DNA of 64,000 nt from Agrobacterium sp. AGB01 (GCF_014851585.1 NZ_JACVAB010000001.1:620001-684000), one strand, 5' to 3'; numbered from the stretch's first letter, positions 8,153 to 17,311 are shown. Notes: generated from the sequence alone by a model not told the origin. A program made the numbers and translations.

Positions 8153-8275
8153 ATGAACAAAAAGATTCACGTCGGCTCAATTATTGACGCATTTCGAGAA
8201 GACAGAAAGTTCAAGAAAACACCTGACAAGGGGATGGCACCATTGGGCGCACGGATTGAAGGCATACCGTCATGA
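8153..8275 (+). CDS. Hypothetical 40-residue ORF overlapping the waaA start
   Basis: An ATG at 8153 opens a 40-codon frame that closes at TGA 8273-8275, overlapping the waaA ATG at 8272 in an ATGA arrangement, the classical sign of translational coupling. The predicted peptide is basic (MNKKIHVGSI at the start, ARIEGIPS at the end) with no hydrophobic segment. No good ribosome-binding site precedes it. It occupies the position where, from memory, many relatives carry a DUF374 lysophospholipid acyltransferase gene, so it may be a leader peptide, a new small protein or a chance ORF. Confidence 0.4.
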   Translation: MNKKIHVGSIIDAFREDRKFKKTPDKGMAPLGARIEGIPS

Positions 8276-9591
8276 AAAGCCGAATTGCGCGGGTGGCACT
8301 TTCCGGTTACCGGTTGGCAGGCATGGCAGCCTATCCATTTGCCGGTCCCTACCTTACCTATCGTGCGATCAAGGGTAAGGAAGACCGAAGCCGAAAGCTA
8401 GAGCGCTTCGGTTATGCCAGCGTGGAGCGTCCCAGAGGCCCGCTCATCTGGTTTCATGCCGCAAGCGTCGGCGAGACGATGGCGCTTATTCCGTTGATCC
8501 GCGAAATCCGCAAACGCGAAATTCATGTGCTGCTGACAACTGGCACTGTGACGTCGGCAGAACTGTGCCGCTCCAGACTTGGTAGCGACGTCATTCACCA
8601 ATATGTGCCGCTTGATATCAAAATCGCGGTAAAACGTTTCATCAGCTATTGGCATCCGGATGCAGCCATCACGGCGGAGTCTGAGGTCTGGCCGGTGACG
8701 ATGATGGAACTGGAACAGGCCCACATTCCGCAAATACGCGTCAATGCCCGCATGTCAGACCGTTCCTTCGCCCGGTGGCAATCGCATGCCGATTTTGCCG
8801 AAACCATTTTCAACAAGATGTCGCTGGTTATCGCGCAGTCGGATCTCGATGCCGAGCGCTTCCGTGATCTGGGCGCCTGGCCGGTGATGACTTCAGGTAA
8901 CCTTAAGGGCGACACGGATCCACCGCCAGTGGATCAGGAGCTGTTGGATCGCTATCGTCAGCAGATTGGCAGCCGCAAGACTTGGGCGGCCATCTCGACC
9001 TTTGAAGGCGAAGAAAAGATTGCCGGCACCGTTCATAACGCCATCAAGGCGCGCAATGGTCAGCTTTCGATTATCGTTCCGCGCCACCCTGACCGTGCCG
9101 ACGCCATTGAAGCGCAGTTGAAGGAAATGGGGCTGGTTGTTGCCCGTCGCAGCCGCAACGATGTCATTGCGCCGGAAACGGATGTGTTCCTCGGTGACAG
9201 CATTGGCGAGATGGGGCTCTATCTTCGTTTGACGGAAATCGCCTTTGTCGGTCGCTCGATGACCGGTGAGGGTGGTCAGAACCCGCTGGAACCGGCCATG
9301 CTCGGTTGCGCTGTGCTATCCGGTGCACATGTGCAGAATTTCCGTGAGGCCTATCAAAAGCTGCTCCGGGCCGGTGGCGGACGTATCATTCGTGACGTCG
9401 AAATGTTGGCCAAGGCCGTTCATTATCTGATGGTCAACGACAATGAACGTTACAAGATGATGGATGCGGGCGACCGGGTCATTCAGGAAATGCGTGGCGC
9501 CTTGTCCTCGACGATTAAAGGTCTTGAACCCTACATCGCACCGCTGACCGTGACTGCAAAGCTGATGCCAAGAAATGTGGCTGCCGGTTGA
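8272..9591 (+). CDS. waaA: 3-deoxy-D-manno-octulosonic acid transferase
   Basis: WaaA (KdtA) adds Kdo to the lipid A precursor at the inner membrane. The 439-residue product begins with a membrane-proximal hydrophobic segment (SGYRLAGMAAYPFAGPYLTY) and then the family motif IWFHAASVGE, a GT-B fold N-domain. The C-domain shows PRHPDR, then LGDSIGEMGLYL and FVGRSMTGEGGQNPLEPAML, the donor-binding signature. Length is slightly above the E. coli enzyme (425). The ATG overlaps the end of a 40-codon ORF, suggesting coupled translation. Together with lpxK downstream it forms the lipid A-Kdo module. Confidence 0.94.
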   Translation: MKSRIARVALSGYRLAGMAAYPFAGPYLTYRAIKGKEDRSRKLERFGYASVERPRGPLIWFHAASVGETMALIPLIREIRKREIHVLLTTGTVTSAELCRSRLGSDVIHQYVPLDIKIAVKRFISYWHPDAAITAESEVWPVTMMELEQAHIPQIRVNARMSDRSFARWQSHADFAETIFNKMSLVIAQSDLDAERFRDLGAWPVMTSGNLKGDTDPPPVDQELLDRYRQQIGSRKTWAAISTFEGEEKIAGTVHNAIKARNGQLSIIVPRHPDRADAIEAQLKEMGLVVARRSRNDVIAPETDVFLGDSIGEMGLYLRLTEIAFVGRSMTGEGGQNPLEPAMLGCAVLSGAHVQNFREAYQKLLRAGGGRIIRDVEMLAKAVHYLMVNDNERYKMMDAGDRVIQEMRGALSSTIKGLEPYIAPLTVTAKLMPRNVAAG

Positions 9592-9723
9592 TATCCACCA
9601 AAGCATGTCGCATCAAAGCCTATTTATCCACATTGCGTTCCATAATGATGATGATGTGTTGTGGCCTGACAGTGGGACAGCTGTCGGGTTTCCGGTAACA
9701 TGTTTTAAAATTGGTGCATTCCC

Positions 9724-10449
9724 GTGAACAAAGACACACAGTCGATTGCCGGTATCCTCTTCGACAAGGACGGAACCCTGCTGGGTTATGACGCAAGCTG
9801 GGGCCCGGTAAACCGGGAACTGGCCCGCATTGCCTCAATGGACGATCCTGAACTGGCAGACAGGCTGCTGTTGGCCTGCGGCATGGACCCGGTCAGCGGA
9901 AAGGTCATGCCGGATAGCTTGCTGGCGGCCGGCAATACGCAGGAGATCGCGGCCGGTCTGGTCGCTGCTGGCTCCCCTTGCGATCAGGAAGAACTGACGA
10001 AACGTCTGGACAGGCTGTTTACCGAAGCCGCTGCCCATTCCGTTCCGGTCACGGATCTGCGAGCTTTTTTTGAGCGCCTGCGCCAACGCGGTTATCGCAT
10101 TGGTATCGCGTCCAGCGACAACGAGCGCTCGATCCGTGAAACGGCGCGCCGTTTCGGTTTTGAAGAGCACATTGATTTTATTGCCGGTTATGACAGTGGA
10201 TTTGGTACCAAACCACAGCCGGGTATGGTGCTCGGTTTCTGTGAGGCGGTAAAACTGTCGCCGTCGCAGGTTGCCGTGGTCGGTGACAATAATCATGATC
10301 TGCATATGGCAAAAAGCGCCGGGGCGGCCTTGAAGGTTGCCGTTCTCACCGGAACTGGCTCGCCGCAAAGCCTCAGTGACGACAGCGACTATTGCCTGTC
10401 CGATATCACCGCGCTAGAGCCGCTTTTGCCGCAACGGGCTGCAATCTAA
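9724..10449 (+). CDS. HAD-superfamily phosphatase (Gph-like)
   Basis: A 241-residue HAD hydrolase beginning at a GTG. Motif I is ILFDKDGTLLGYD with nucleophile Asp14 and Asp16; motif II lies around GIASSDN; motif III/IV is TKPQPG followed by VVGDNNHDLHMAKSAGA. The cap between motifs I and II is helical, as in phosphoglycolate phosphatase and related enzymes. It lies between waaA and lpxK in the same direction, but gaps of 132 and 101 bases separate it from them, so co-transcription is uncertain. A role in Kdo or lipid A metabolism is possible; classical KdsC phosphatase is a shorter, cap-less HAD, so this is not an obvious KdsC. Confidence 0.85.
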   Translation: MNKDTQSIAGILFDKDGTLLGYDASWGPVNRELARIASMDDPELADRLLLACGMDPVSGKVMPDSLLAAGNTQEIAAGLVAAGSPCDQEELTKRLDRLFTEAAAHSVPVTDLRAFFERLRQRGYRIGIASSDNERSIRETARRFGFEEHIDFIAGYDSGFGTKPQPGMVLGFCEAVKLSPSQVAVVGDNNHDLHMAKSAGAALKVAVLTGTGSPQSLSDDSDYCLSDITALEPLLPQRAAI

Positions 10450-10550
10450 CCGCGCTTTAAACAGTAGGACGGGCTAACGTTTTGCCACTTTAGTATATTT
10501 TATCGTTTCAATCGGATATTGGCAGACAGCGTATTCGGCAGGAGCGAGAG

Positions 10551-11579
10551 ATGATTTCGGAAGCGCCGCCTTTCTGGTGGAAAAAACCGGGCTGGCAGGC
10601 ATATGCACTCAAACCCGTTTCGTGGGTTTATGGTTGGATTGCCGGTAAAAGAATGCGCCGCGAGAACCGGCCATCCGTGCCTGTTCCGGTGATCTGCATC
10701 GGTAACTTTACGGTCGGTGGTGCCGGCAAGACGCCCACCGCCATCGCAATTGCCAAAGCTGCGGTCGAAAACGGGTTGAAACCTGGCTTCCTCAGCCGTG
10801 GATACGGTGGAACGCTGGATGTCACGACGCTAGTCGAACCGCATCATCGCGCCGCCGATGTTGGTGACGAACCGCTTTTGCTGGTCAGCCACGCCATGAC
10901 GGTCATCTCACGACGGCGAATCGAAGGTGCACGTCGTCTGGTGGAGGCAGGTGCCGATGTCATCATCATGGATGACGGTTTTCAAAGCGCTCGTCTGACG
11001 CTGGATTATGCACTTGTGGTGGTCGATAGCGTGCGCGGCATTGGCAATGGTTGCCTTGTGCCATCAGGGCCGGTGCGTGCGCCAATCCAGGAACAGATGC
11101 AACAGCTTTCCGCCATTCTCAAGGTTGGCGCTGGTGACGCCGCCGACCCGCTGGTTCGCAAAGCGGCAAGGGCGGGCAAGACAATCTATGTCTCAGCCAT
11201 TCAGCCGGTCGTGCCGCCTGATTTTGTCGGCAAACGGGTGCTGGCCTATGCCGGTATCGCAGATCCAGATAAATTTTACAGAACGGTCGAAAGTCTCGGT
11301 GGCAATATCATCGAGCGTCGCTCGTTCAGCGATCACCATACGTTCGAAGAGGATGAGATTTCCGATCTGCTGGCGCTCGCTGACAAACAGCAGCTGCAAC
11401 TGGTCACGACCGCCAAGGACTTCGTGCGTTTGAGGGGTGTTCACGGCAAGGCAGAAGAGTTGCTGCAGCGGAGCCAAGTCATTGAAATCGAAATGGTGTT
11501 TGATGACCCAAACACGGCTTCCGATATCATTCGTGCGGCAATCGAGAACTGCCGCACGCGTGTGCTCAAGGGCAACTGA
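10551..11579 (+). CDS. lpxK: Tetraacyldisaccharide 4'-kinase
   Basis: LpxK phosphorylates the 4' position of the lipid A disaccharide on the cytoplasmic face of the inner membrane. The 342-residue product has the P-loop [14 protein letters not shown] at 51-64, the IIMDDGFQ motif and [10 protein letters not shown], all typical of LpxK. The N-terminus ([18 protein letters not shown]) is the usual membrane-associated helix. A clear AGGAGCGAGAG precedes the ATG. Its stop lies only 6 bases from the convergent DUF2093 gene. Confidence 0.95.
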   Translation: MISEAPPFWWKKPGWQAYALKPVSWVYGWIAGKRMRRENRPSVPVPVICIGNFTVGGAGKTPTAIAIAKAAVENGLKPGFLSRGYGGTLDVTTLVEPHHRAADVGDEPLLLVSHAMTVISRRRIEGARRLVEAGADVIIMDDGFQSARLTLDYALVVVDSVRGIGNGCLVPSGPVRAPIQEQMQQLSAILKVGAGDAADPLVRKAARAGKTIYVSAIQPVVPPDFVGKRVLAYAGIADPDKFYRTVESLGGNIIERRSFSDHHTFEEDEISDLLALADKQQLQLVTTAKDFVRLRGVHGKAEELLQRSQVIEIEMVFDDPNTASDIIRAAIENCRTRVLKGN

Positions 11580-11585
11580 CGATAA

Positions 11586-11825
11586 TCAGGCCGTCGGGCG
11601 CTTCTGGTTCGGCAAAATGCCTGCAATCTTGTCTGCTTCCAGCGATGCAGCGGCATCGACATACGGTTCCTGTCGCGCAACGCTCCAGTAACGCAGTTCA
11701 TCGACGGGGATCTGCTGCCCTGTCATGGCGCAGGTCACATAAGATCCATTGGTGACGATTTGAAAATCACCATCCAGATATTTGATCTTTGCTTCGCGGC
11801 TGCCGCTGCCTTCAAACCGGTTCAT
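11586..11825 (-). CDS. DUF2093 family small protein
   Basis: A 79-residue protein of the DUF2093 family, recognised from YLDGDFQIVTNGSYVTCAM and the PVDELRYWSVARQEPYVD core. The single Cys and the short beta-rich pattern are typical. Function unknown; it regularly sits between lpxK and mutL in Hyphomicrobiales, as here. It is 102 bases downstream of mutL on the same strand and could be in its transcript. Confidence 0.85.
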   Translation of the reverse strand: MNRFEGSGSREAKIKYLDGDFQIVTNGSYVTCAMTGQQIPVDELRYWSVARQEPYVDAAASLEADKIAGILPNQKRPTA

Positions 11826-11927
11826 CCGCTGTCTCCATTCAATTTCGTGAGGTCAAGCACTGCCAATTGCAGGCCCGATCATCTCTATCCAATAATCCGT
11901 GCAGGTATGAAATACCAGCATTTAGCA

Positions 11928-13751
11928 TCAGCTTCGGCCGAATAACCGCTCAATATCGGACAGTTTCAGCTCGATGTAAGTGGGCCGCCCATGGTTACAC
12001 TGGCCAGAGCCGGGTGTGTTTTCCATCTGTCGCAGAAGCGCATTCATTTCTTCTGGCCGCAAACGGCGACCGGAACGGACAGAGCCGTGGCACGCCATTG
12101 TCGCGGCAACATACTCCAGCTTACCATTCAGCGTTGATGCAGTGTCCCATTCGGCAATTTCATCCGCCAACTGGCGCACCAAGCCTTGTGCATCGACCTT
12201 GCCCAGCATGGCAGGCGTTTCGCGCACTGCAATGGCACCGGGGCCGAAACGTTCAATTGCCAGCCCCAAAGCGTCGAAACCTTCGGCATGCTCCATCAGC
12301 CGGTCACAATCTTCTTCCGGCAGATCGATGATTTCAGGTATCAACAACACCTGTGATGGCGGGCGCCGGGAATGCAGCGCCTTGCGCATTTCTTCAAACA
12401 CCAGACGTTCATGCGCCGCATGCTGGTCAACAATCACCAGTCCGTCATCGGTTTGCGCAACGATGTAATTTTCGTGAATTTGTGCGCGGGCTGCACCGAG
12501 TGGGTATTGCGCGCTCGATATGCTTTCAGTGGGCTGCTCGGCAAAAACCGTTGCCGTTTCCTGCCGGGCTGCGGGTGCTGTGACGTCCAGAAACTCGGCT
12601 TGCGTGTTCTCTGCAAAGCCAGCGGATGGCTGATAGGAAAAGGGACGGGATGGTGATGCCGCCGCACTCCACGCGTTCGCCGCCTGCGGTCTCGCTGCCG
12701 GAGCGGCTTGGAAACCCTGACGGAACGCATTCATCATGCCGCTGGTCGCTGTTGTCGAGGCGCGGTCGCCTTCGCGCGAAAGCGCCTCACGGATCGCACC
12801 GACGATGAGGCCTCGAATAAGTCCAGGATCACGGAACCGCACATCGGACTTGGCCGGATGCACGTTGACGTCCACCAGTGCCGGATCGAGCATCAATGAC
12901 AGCACCGCAACAGGATAACGGCCATGCGGGATGGTCTCGGCATAGGCGCCGCGAATGGCAGACAGCAGCAATTTGTCCTGAACCGGTCGCCCATTCACGA
13001 ACATATACTGATGGGCGGAGTTTCCGCGGTTGAAGGTCGGCACACCGGCATAACCGGACAGCGCAACATCCTCACGTGCCGCATCGATTGCAATCGCGTT
13101 GTCCCGGAATTCCACCCCAAGGATCTGGCCCATGCGTGCAAGCGCATCGCTGCCAGTCGCGGGCAATTCCAACGTGGACCGGTCCGTGCCTGAAAGGACA
13201 AAGCGGATATTCGGGAAGGCAATCGCCATGCGTTTGACGGTTTCAGTAATCGCAGCCGTCTCCGCACGCTCGCTTTTGAGAAATTTCAGACGGGCAGGGG
13301 TTGCAAAAAACAGGTCACGCACTTCAACGACGGTGCCGATATTGGCGGCCGCCGGGCGGACATCGGCCACTTTACCGCCAGTTACAGCAACGACGGAGCC
13401 TTGCTCCGAGCCATGCTGGCGGCTTGTAATAGTCAACTTTGCCACCGAACCGATCGATGGCAGTGCCTCGCCACGAAAGCCGAGTGTACGTATATCGTCC
13501 AGTGTCTGCGAGATCTTGGAGGTGCAATGCCGCTTGATGGCAAGCGCCAGATCGCCAGGGCTCATGCCAGTGCCGTTATCGGTAATGCGAATGAGGCTTT
13601 TGCCGCCACCGGATGTCGCAACTTCGATACGCGTCGCACCGGCATCGATAGCATTTTCTATCAATTCCTTGGCCGCGCTGGACGGTCGTTCGATAACCTC
13701 GCCAGCGGCGATCTGGTTGATGAGCGTTTCTGAAAGCTGTTTTATGGACAT
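11928..13751 (-). CDS. mutL: DNA mismatch repair protein MutL
   Basis: The 607-residue product has the GHKL ATPase N-domain ([35 protein letters not shown]) covering about the first 330 residues, a variable Ala/Pro-rich linker and a C-terminal dimerisation domain. The C-domain carries [13 protein letters not shown], which fits the endonuclease signature DQHA(X)2E(X)4E, together with ACHGSVR and CNHGRPT. This is therefore a nicking-type MutL, as expected for a bacterium with no MutH/Dam system. The ATG at 13751 gives the conserved N-terminus [21 protein letters not shown]. Confidence 0.95.
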   Translation of the reverse strand: MSIKQLSETLINQIAAGEVIERPSSAAKELIENAIDAGATRIEVATSGGGKSLIRITDNGTGMSPGDLALAIKRHCTSKISQTLDDIRTLGFRGEALPSIGSVAKLTITSRQHGSEQGSVVAVTGGKVADVRPAAANIGTVVEVRDLFFATPARLKFLKSERAETAAITETVKRMAIAFPNIRFVLSGTDRSTLELPATGSDALARMGQILGVEFRDNAIAIDAAREDVALSGYAGVPTFNRGNSAHQYMFVNGRPVQDKLLLSAIRGAYAETIPHGRYPVAVLSLMLDPALVDVNVHPAKSDVRFRDPGLIRGLIVGAIREALSREGDRASTTATSGMMNAFRQGFQAAPAARPQAANAWSAAASPSRPFSYQPSAGFAENTQAEFLDVTAPAARQETATVFAEQPTESISSAQYPLGAARAQIHENYIVAQTDDGLVIVDQHAAHERLVFEEMRKALHSRRPPSQVLLIPEIIDLPEEDCDRLMEHAEGFDALGLAIERFGPGAIAVRETPAMLGKVDAQGLVRQLADEIAEWDTASTLNGKLEYVAATMACHGSVRSGRRLRPEEMNALLRQMENTPGSGQCNHGRPTYIELKLSDIERLFGRS

Positions 13752-14080
13752 GATTCTATTGTCGTGGATTTGTTGTGGTGGGAAAAGAGAAATCGTATGT
13801 TTTCCGCGCCTTATTCACGGATGAAACCCGGCCATTAAGCAACGCTTAAGACAAAAACTGTAATCTCGCAAAGACTTGAAATGATTACGGGATAGTATTT
13901 CCGTCAAAGCAGTGGGTGGCCAACCGGAGGGTCACCAATTTGTAATATGTGCTTTGTTTCAAGGTCTGCCCGGTATGTTTTCTCAGCGATTGCAACAGTA
14001 ACGGCCCCGTGCTCGACATCAGTTGTTTTATCAATTTTCGGAATGCCCTTGTGGCTGGAGGATAGGCGTGGGGAGCAGCA
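13752..14080. other. Divergent intergenic region mutL / PAS-receiver gene
   Basis: About 330 bases without a convincing gene. It must hold the promoters for mutL (minus) and the PAS-receiver gene (plus, preceded by GGGGAGCAGCA). Short ORFs on both strands lack family features. The notable element is a palindrome at 13835-13849, listed separately. Confidence 0.6.
13835..13849. promoter_or_regulatory. Palindromic TTAA-N7-TTAA site, CtrA-like
   Basis: TTAAGC-AAC-GCTTAA is a perfect 6-3-6 palindrome and also fits the CtrA core TTAA-N7-TTAA, although the following base is G instead of the consensus C. It lies about 85 bases upstream of mutL and 230 upstream of the PAS-receiver gene. Motif match only. 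Confidence 0.35.
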
Positions 14081-15775
14081 ATGACTGATGTGACGTCGCA
14101 AGACGTAGACATCCAAATATCACTGCTGGAAACCGTGTGTGATGCACTGATGACCGCCGTCATTGTGTATGACAAAAACGACATCATTACCTTCGTCAGT
14201 CGCCACATTACCAATTATCTGCCATCGCTTGGAGAACGTGTTTTCGTTGGTATGCGCCTTCGGGACTTCCTGAATACACGTTATGACTGTGAGGACGTTT
14301 CCAATCAGAATATCGCTTCAGGCCGCAAGAGCAGCCGTGAGGAATGGATCGCCGAACGGCTTGCCGCCCACTGGAAAGAAAAATCCGAACATCTTGAAAA
14401 ACGCGGTAGCGATCGCTGGTATCGTTACGTCAAGAAACGGCTGCCATCCGGCATCGGAATGTGTGTGATCACAGATGTCTCCGAACAAAAGAAGCGCGAG
14501 GAGCAATGGCGCGCTGATCTCGAGCGGTTGCAGCTGACCGAGGAAATACTGGACAACATTCCGTTCCCGGTCGTCGTCAAGGACCGCAACCTGACCTATG
14601 TCGCCGTCAACAAGGCGACCTGCGACATGATGGAAGTCGGCCCGGAAGCAATGCTGGGCCGCACGGTTTTTGATATTCACAGTCATGAACTGGCAAGCCG
14701 GATCGATGCGATGGATCGCCGGATTCTGGAGACCGGCCAAAGCAGCACCATTCCCGAACACCTTACCAAAATTGACGGCGAACATGCATTGCTGATCACG
14801 CGCAAGCAGCGTGTGGGCAAACCCGGCCGTTACTTCCTGGTCACAACAATGGAAGATGTCACGGCTCTGTCCGTGACCGATGAAACCGGTGAACCGGTTC
14901 TGCCCGGCATGATGCACCTGCCCTTCGTGAAAACCTCCCACAGAGGCCGACCGGTCGAGAAACGCGAAGAGCCGGATTTCGCCGCCCGCCTGAAGGGATG
15001 CCGCATTCTTTTCGTGTCGCCAGATCACAGCGTGCGGGATAATGCCTCACAGGTCTTTGCCTGTGTCGAAGCGGATTATGCGGCAGCCAGCAGTTTTGAC
15101 GAGCAGGTGACCTTCCTTGATGTCGCGACATCATCAGGTGTGGCAATCGATCTCGTGGTCGTTGATTCCAACATGAGCCACGCAAGCATTGATATTGCCA
15201 AGCAATATGGGCTGTCGGTGCTGACACTGGATGCGTTCCAGATCCAGCAGGACCTTGTCCGCCATATCTATAACTTCCTGGCCACGACATCGCAGGTCAA
15301 CACATTATCCAGCGTCAAGGAAACCGTAGCGGATAAGGCCATCAAGGCTGCTCGCCCCAAGACCCAGACGTCGGGTATCGATGTGCTTGTCGTGGAGGAC
15401 AACGAAGTCAACAAGATCGTTTTTTCACAGATCCTCGAAAGCCTGAATGTCGGCTACAAGGTCGCGGGCTCCGGTGAAGAAGCATTGCGGATGATTGACG
15501 CCCATTTGCCGTCACTGGTGCTGGTTGATGCGACATTGCCTGACTTTGACGGATTCGAATTGGCAAGACGTATTCGCTCCGCAGAGGGCGATGGTAAGAA
15601 GATCCCGCTGATCGGTGTGATCGCCCATGCTTTTGATGGTGATCGCCGAGCGTGCCTCGATGCTGGCATGGATGATATGATTCTCAAGCCGGTCAGCCCG
15701 GACATGATCGAAACCGTTCTCAGGCGATTTTTGCCTTCCAGCAGCACCGCCGTGCGTAGCGATATGAGTGTATGA
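14081..15775 (+). CDS. PAS-PAS-pseudoreceiver-receiver signalling protein without kinase domain
   Basis: A 564-residue soluble signalling protein. Two PAS-like regions are visible (about 12-135, ending in CVITDVSEQKKREEQ, and about 150-275, beginning EEILDNIPFPVVVKDRNLTYV). A degenerate receiver-like segment (about 308-400) has LFVSPDHS and LVVVDSNM but no conserved Lys. The C-terminal receiver (about 432-550) has VVEDNEVNK, phospho-acceptor Asp in LVLVDATLPDFDG and LKPVSPD, but the usual Thr/Ser switch residue is Ile (GVIAHAF). There is no HisKA, HATPase or output domain. The end resembles the receiver half of a hybrid histidine kinase with the kinase core missing. It precedes a GGDEF-EAL gene, so it may signal into cyclic-di-GMP turnover. 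It contains no membrane segment. Confidence 0.8.
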   Translation: MTDVTSQDVDIQISLLETVCDALMTAVIVYDKNDIITFVSRHITNYLPSLGERVFVGMRLRDFLNTRYDCEDVSNQNIASGRKSSREEWIAERLAAHWKEKSEHLEKRGSDRWYRYVKKRLPSGIGMCVITDVSEQKKREEQWRADLERLQLTEEILDNIPFPVVVKDRNLTYVAVNKATCDMMEVGPEAMLGRTVFDIHSHELASRIDAMDRRILETGQSSTIPEHLTKIDGEHALLITRKQRVGKPGRYFLVTTMEDVTALSVTDETGEPVLPGMMHLPFVKTSHRGRPVEKREEPDFAARLKGCRILFVSPDHSVRDNASQVFACVEADYAAASSFDEQVTFLDVATSSGVAIDLVVVDSNMSHASIDIAKQYGLSVLTLDAFQIQQDLVRHIYNFLATTSQVNTLSSVKETVADKAIKAARPKTQTSGIDVLVVEDNEVNKIVFSQILESLNVGYKVAGSGEEALRMIDAHLPSLVLVDATLPDFDGFELARRIRSAEGDGKKIPLIGVIAHAFDGDRRACLDAGMDDMILKPVSPDMIETVLRRFLPSSSTAVRSDMSV

Positions 15776-15810
15776 TGGTCGGCTAGGTCAGGCTACCGAT
15801 AATCGTCGGT

Positions 15811-15828
15811 ATTTAACCATTGTTAAAT
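15811..15828. promoter_or_regulatory. Palindrome upstream of the GGDEF-EAL gene
   Basis: ATTTAAC-CATT-GTTAAAT is a perfect 7-4-7 inverted repeat 72 bases before the ATG at 15901. It contains TTAACCAT, a CtrA-type half site, but the two TTAA cores are 6 rather than 7 bases apart. Good candidate operator; the binding protein is not identified. Confidence 0.4.
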
Positions 15829-15900
15829 ATACGCTATATGTTTCTTAAGACATAGCCATCATTGTGCGCTAAATCGTTGCAGATTTCTTAGGACGCGAAC

Positions 15901-17253
15901 ATGAAGTCGGCGGAAGCAAACTACCCGCAGATCAGTCAGCATGAGTTGCAGGCCATGGCCTATAGTGACCCATTGACCGGTCTTGGAAATCGCTATCGCC
16001 TGCGCGACAAGGTGCGTCAGCTCGCTGCGGAACGCGCCAGTGATCCTGCTCCCTTTACCATCGGCATTGCCAATATTGACGGCTTCAAGCCAATAAATGA
16101 CTTGTTTGGTGCGGCTGCCGGTGACGAAATTTTGTGCCAGGTCGCCCATCGCCTGAAAGCCTGTATCCCCGATGGTGCAACCGTTACCCGCCACGAGGGC
16201 GATGAATTTGCATTCATTTTACCGCTTGTCTTCGAGCGTACAGGCGCCGAACGCATCGGTCATATGATCAAGGATGTGTTGTCGGCGCCTTATGACCTGG
16301 GGGACCGCAATGTGCGTCTGTCGTCGTCCTTCGGTTTTGCCGTCTATCCCTTTGCGGGGCAGGAATTCGAAGATCTGCTGAAAAGCGCCGAAACTGCCTT
16401 GTATCGTTCCAAACGCCGTGGTCGCGGGCAGATCACAGTCTATTCCAGCGAAATTGCGCAGGAAATGAAGCGGGCGACGCAGCTGGAACAGGCGTTGCGT
16501 AATGCCATTATCACCGATGCCGTTGAAGTTCATTTCCAACCTATCGTTCGCCTGACCGATGAAATGGTCATTGGTTTTGAAGCCTTGGCGCGTTGGCACG
16601 ATCCTGATCTCGGCTTTGTGTCTCCAGCCGTGTTTGTGCCGCTGGCGGAAGAACGCGGCTTTATCGATGCACTGTCGGAAACGCTGCTGCGCAAGGCAGT
16701 TGAGGCTGCACTCTCCTGGCCGCGCGACCTGTTCCTGTCGTTCAACCTGTCGTCGGCACAGTTGATGGATCCGGGCACAGCAGACAATATTCTCTCCATC
16801 CTTGGCCGCGCGGGTTTCGATCCCAGCCGGTTGGAACTGGAAATTACCGAAACCGCTGTCATGACCTCTGCGGAAACGGCGACCAAAATTATTTCGGATC
16901 TCAAGCAGGCCGGTGTGCGTATTTCACTGGATGATTTTGGTACGGGTCAGTCGAGCCTTGGCCGTCTGCGGGACTTCACCTTTGACAAGGTCAAAATCGA
17001 CCGTGCCTTCGTGTCGCGCATTTCAACGGATCGCCCGTCGGAACACATCGTCAAGGCAATCGTCACCATGTGTGATGGTCTTGATCTCGAGGTCGTTGCT
17101 GAAGGGATTGAGAACCGCAACGAGTCTGAAAAACTGCGTGGGCTTGGTTGCGAAATGGGGCAGGGCTTTTTCTTTGGTCGCCCGGCAGATGCCAATGCAA
17201 CACTACGTTATCTGCGCGACAATTTCCGCGATTTGGCACCAGTGGGCGCCTGA
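15901..17253 (+). CDS. GGDEF-EAL cyclic-di-GMP turnover protein
   Basis: A 450-residue cytosolic protein with a GGDEF domain (about 18-185) and an EAL domain (about 195-445), no sensor or membrane segment. The GGDEF signature reads RHEGDEF (97-103): the first Gly of the active site is Glu, so cyclase activity is doubtful. The EAL side looks complete: GFEALARW (225-232), FNLS, ELEITETAV, DDFGTGQSSL, VKIDRAFV, VVAEGIEN and QGFFFGRP. It is most simply a cyclic-di-GMP phosphodiesterase with an altered, perhaps GTP-sensing, GGDEF domain. It follows the PAS-receiver gene by 125 bases with its own palindrome. Confidence 0.9.
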   Translation: MKSAEANYPQISQHELQAMAYSDPLTGLGNRYRLRDKVRQLAAERASDPAPFTIGIANIDGFKPINDLFGAAAGDEILCQVAHRLKACIPDGATVTRHEGDEFAFILPLVFERTGAERIGHMIKDVLSAPYDLGDRNVRLSSSFGFAVYPFAGQEFEDLLKSAETALYRSKRRGRGQITVYSSEIAQEMKRATQLEQALRNAIITDAVEVHFQPIVRLTDEMVIGFEALARWHDPDLGFVSPAVFVPLAEERGFIDALSETLLRKAVEAALSWPRDLFLSFNLSSAQLMDPGTADNILSILGRAGFDPSRLELEITETAVMTSAETATKIISDLKQAGVRISLDDFGTGQSSLGRLRDFTFDKVKIDRAFVSRISTDRPSEHIVKAIVTMCDGLDLEVVAEGIENRNESEKLRGLGCEMGQGFFFGRPADANATLRYLRDNFRDLAPVGA

Positions 17254-17277
17254 AAACGTCCGGGTAAAATCAGAATT

Positions 17278-17305
17278 TGAGCGGCGGAACTGCCTCCGCC
17301 GCTCA
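17278..17305. terminator. Strong bidirectional hairpin between convergent genes
   Basis: TGAGCGGCGGA (17278-17288) and TCCGCCGCTCA (17295-17305) form an 11-bp GC-rich stem with a 6-base loop, between the GGDEF-EAL gene and the convergent lactonase gene. TTTCGTTT follows on the plus strand and AAATTCTGATTTT (reading minus) on the other. Confidence 0.75.
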
Positions 17306-17311
17306 TTTCGT

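Noticed and set aside
8184..8378. 64-codon ORF overlapping the waaA start in another frame
   Set aside because: Runs through the conserved waaA N-terminus out of frame; no supporting signal.
11928..13751. MutL endonuclease motif as a special finding
   Set aside because: DQHA(X)2E(X)4E is normal for MutL in bacteria without MutH, so it is annotated but not unusual.
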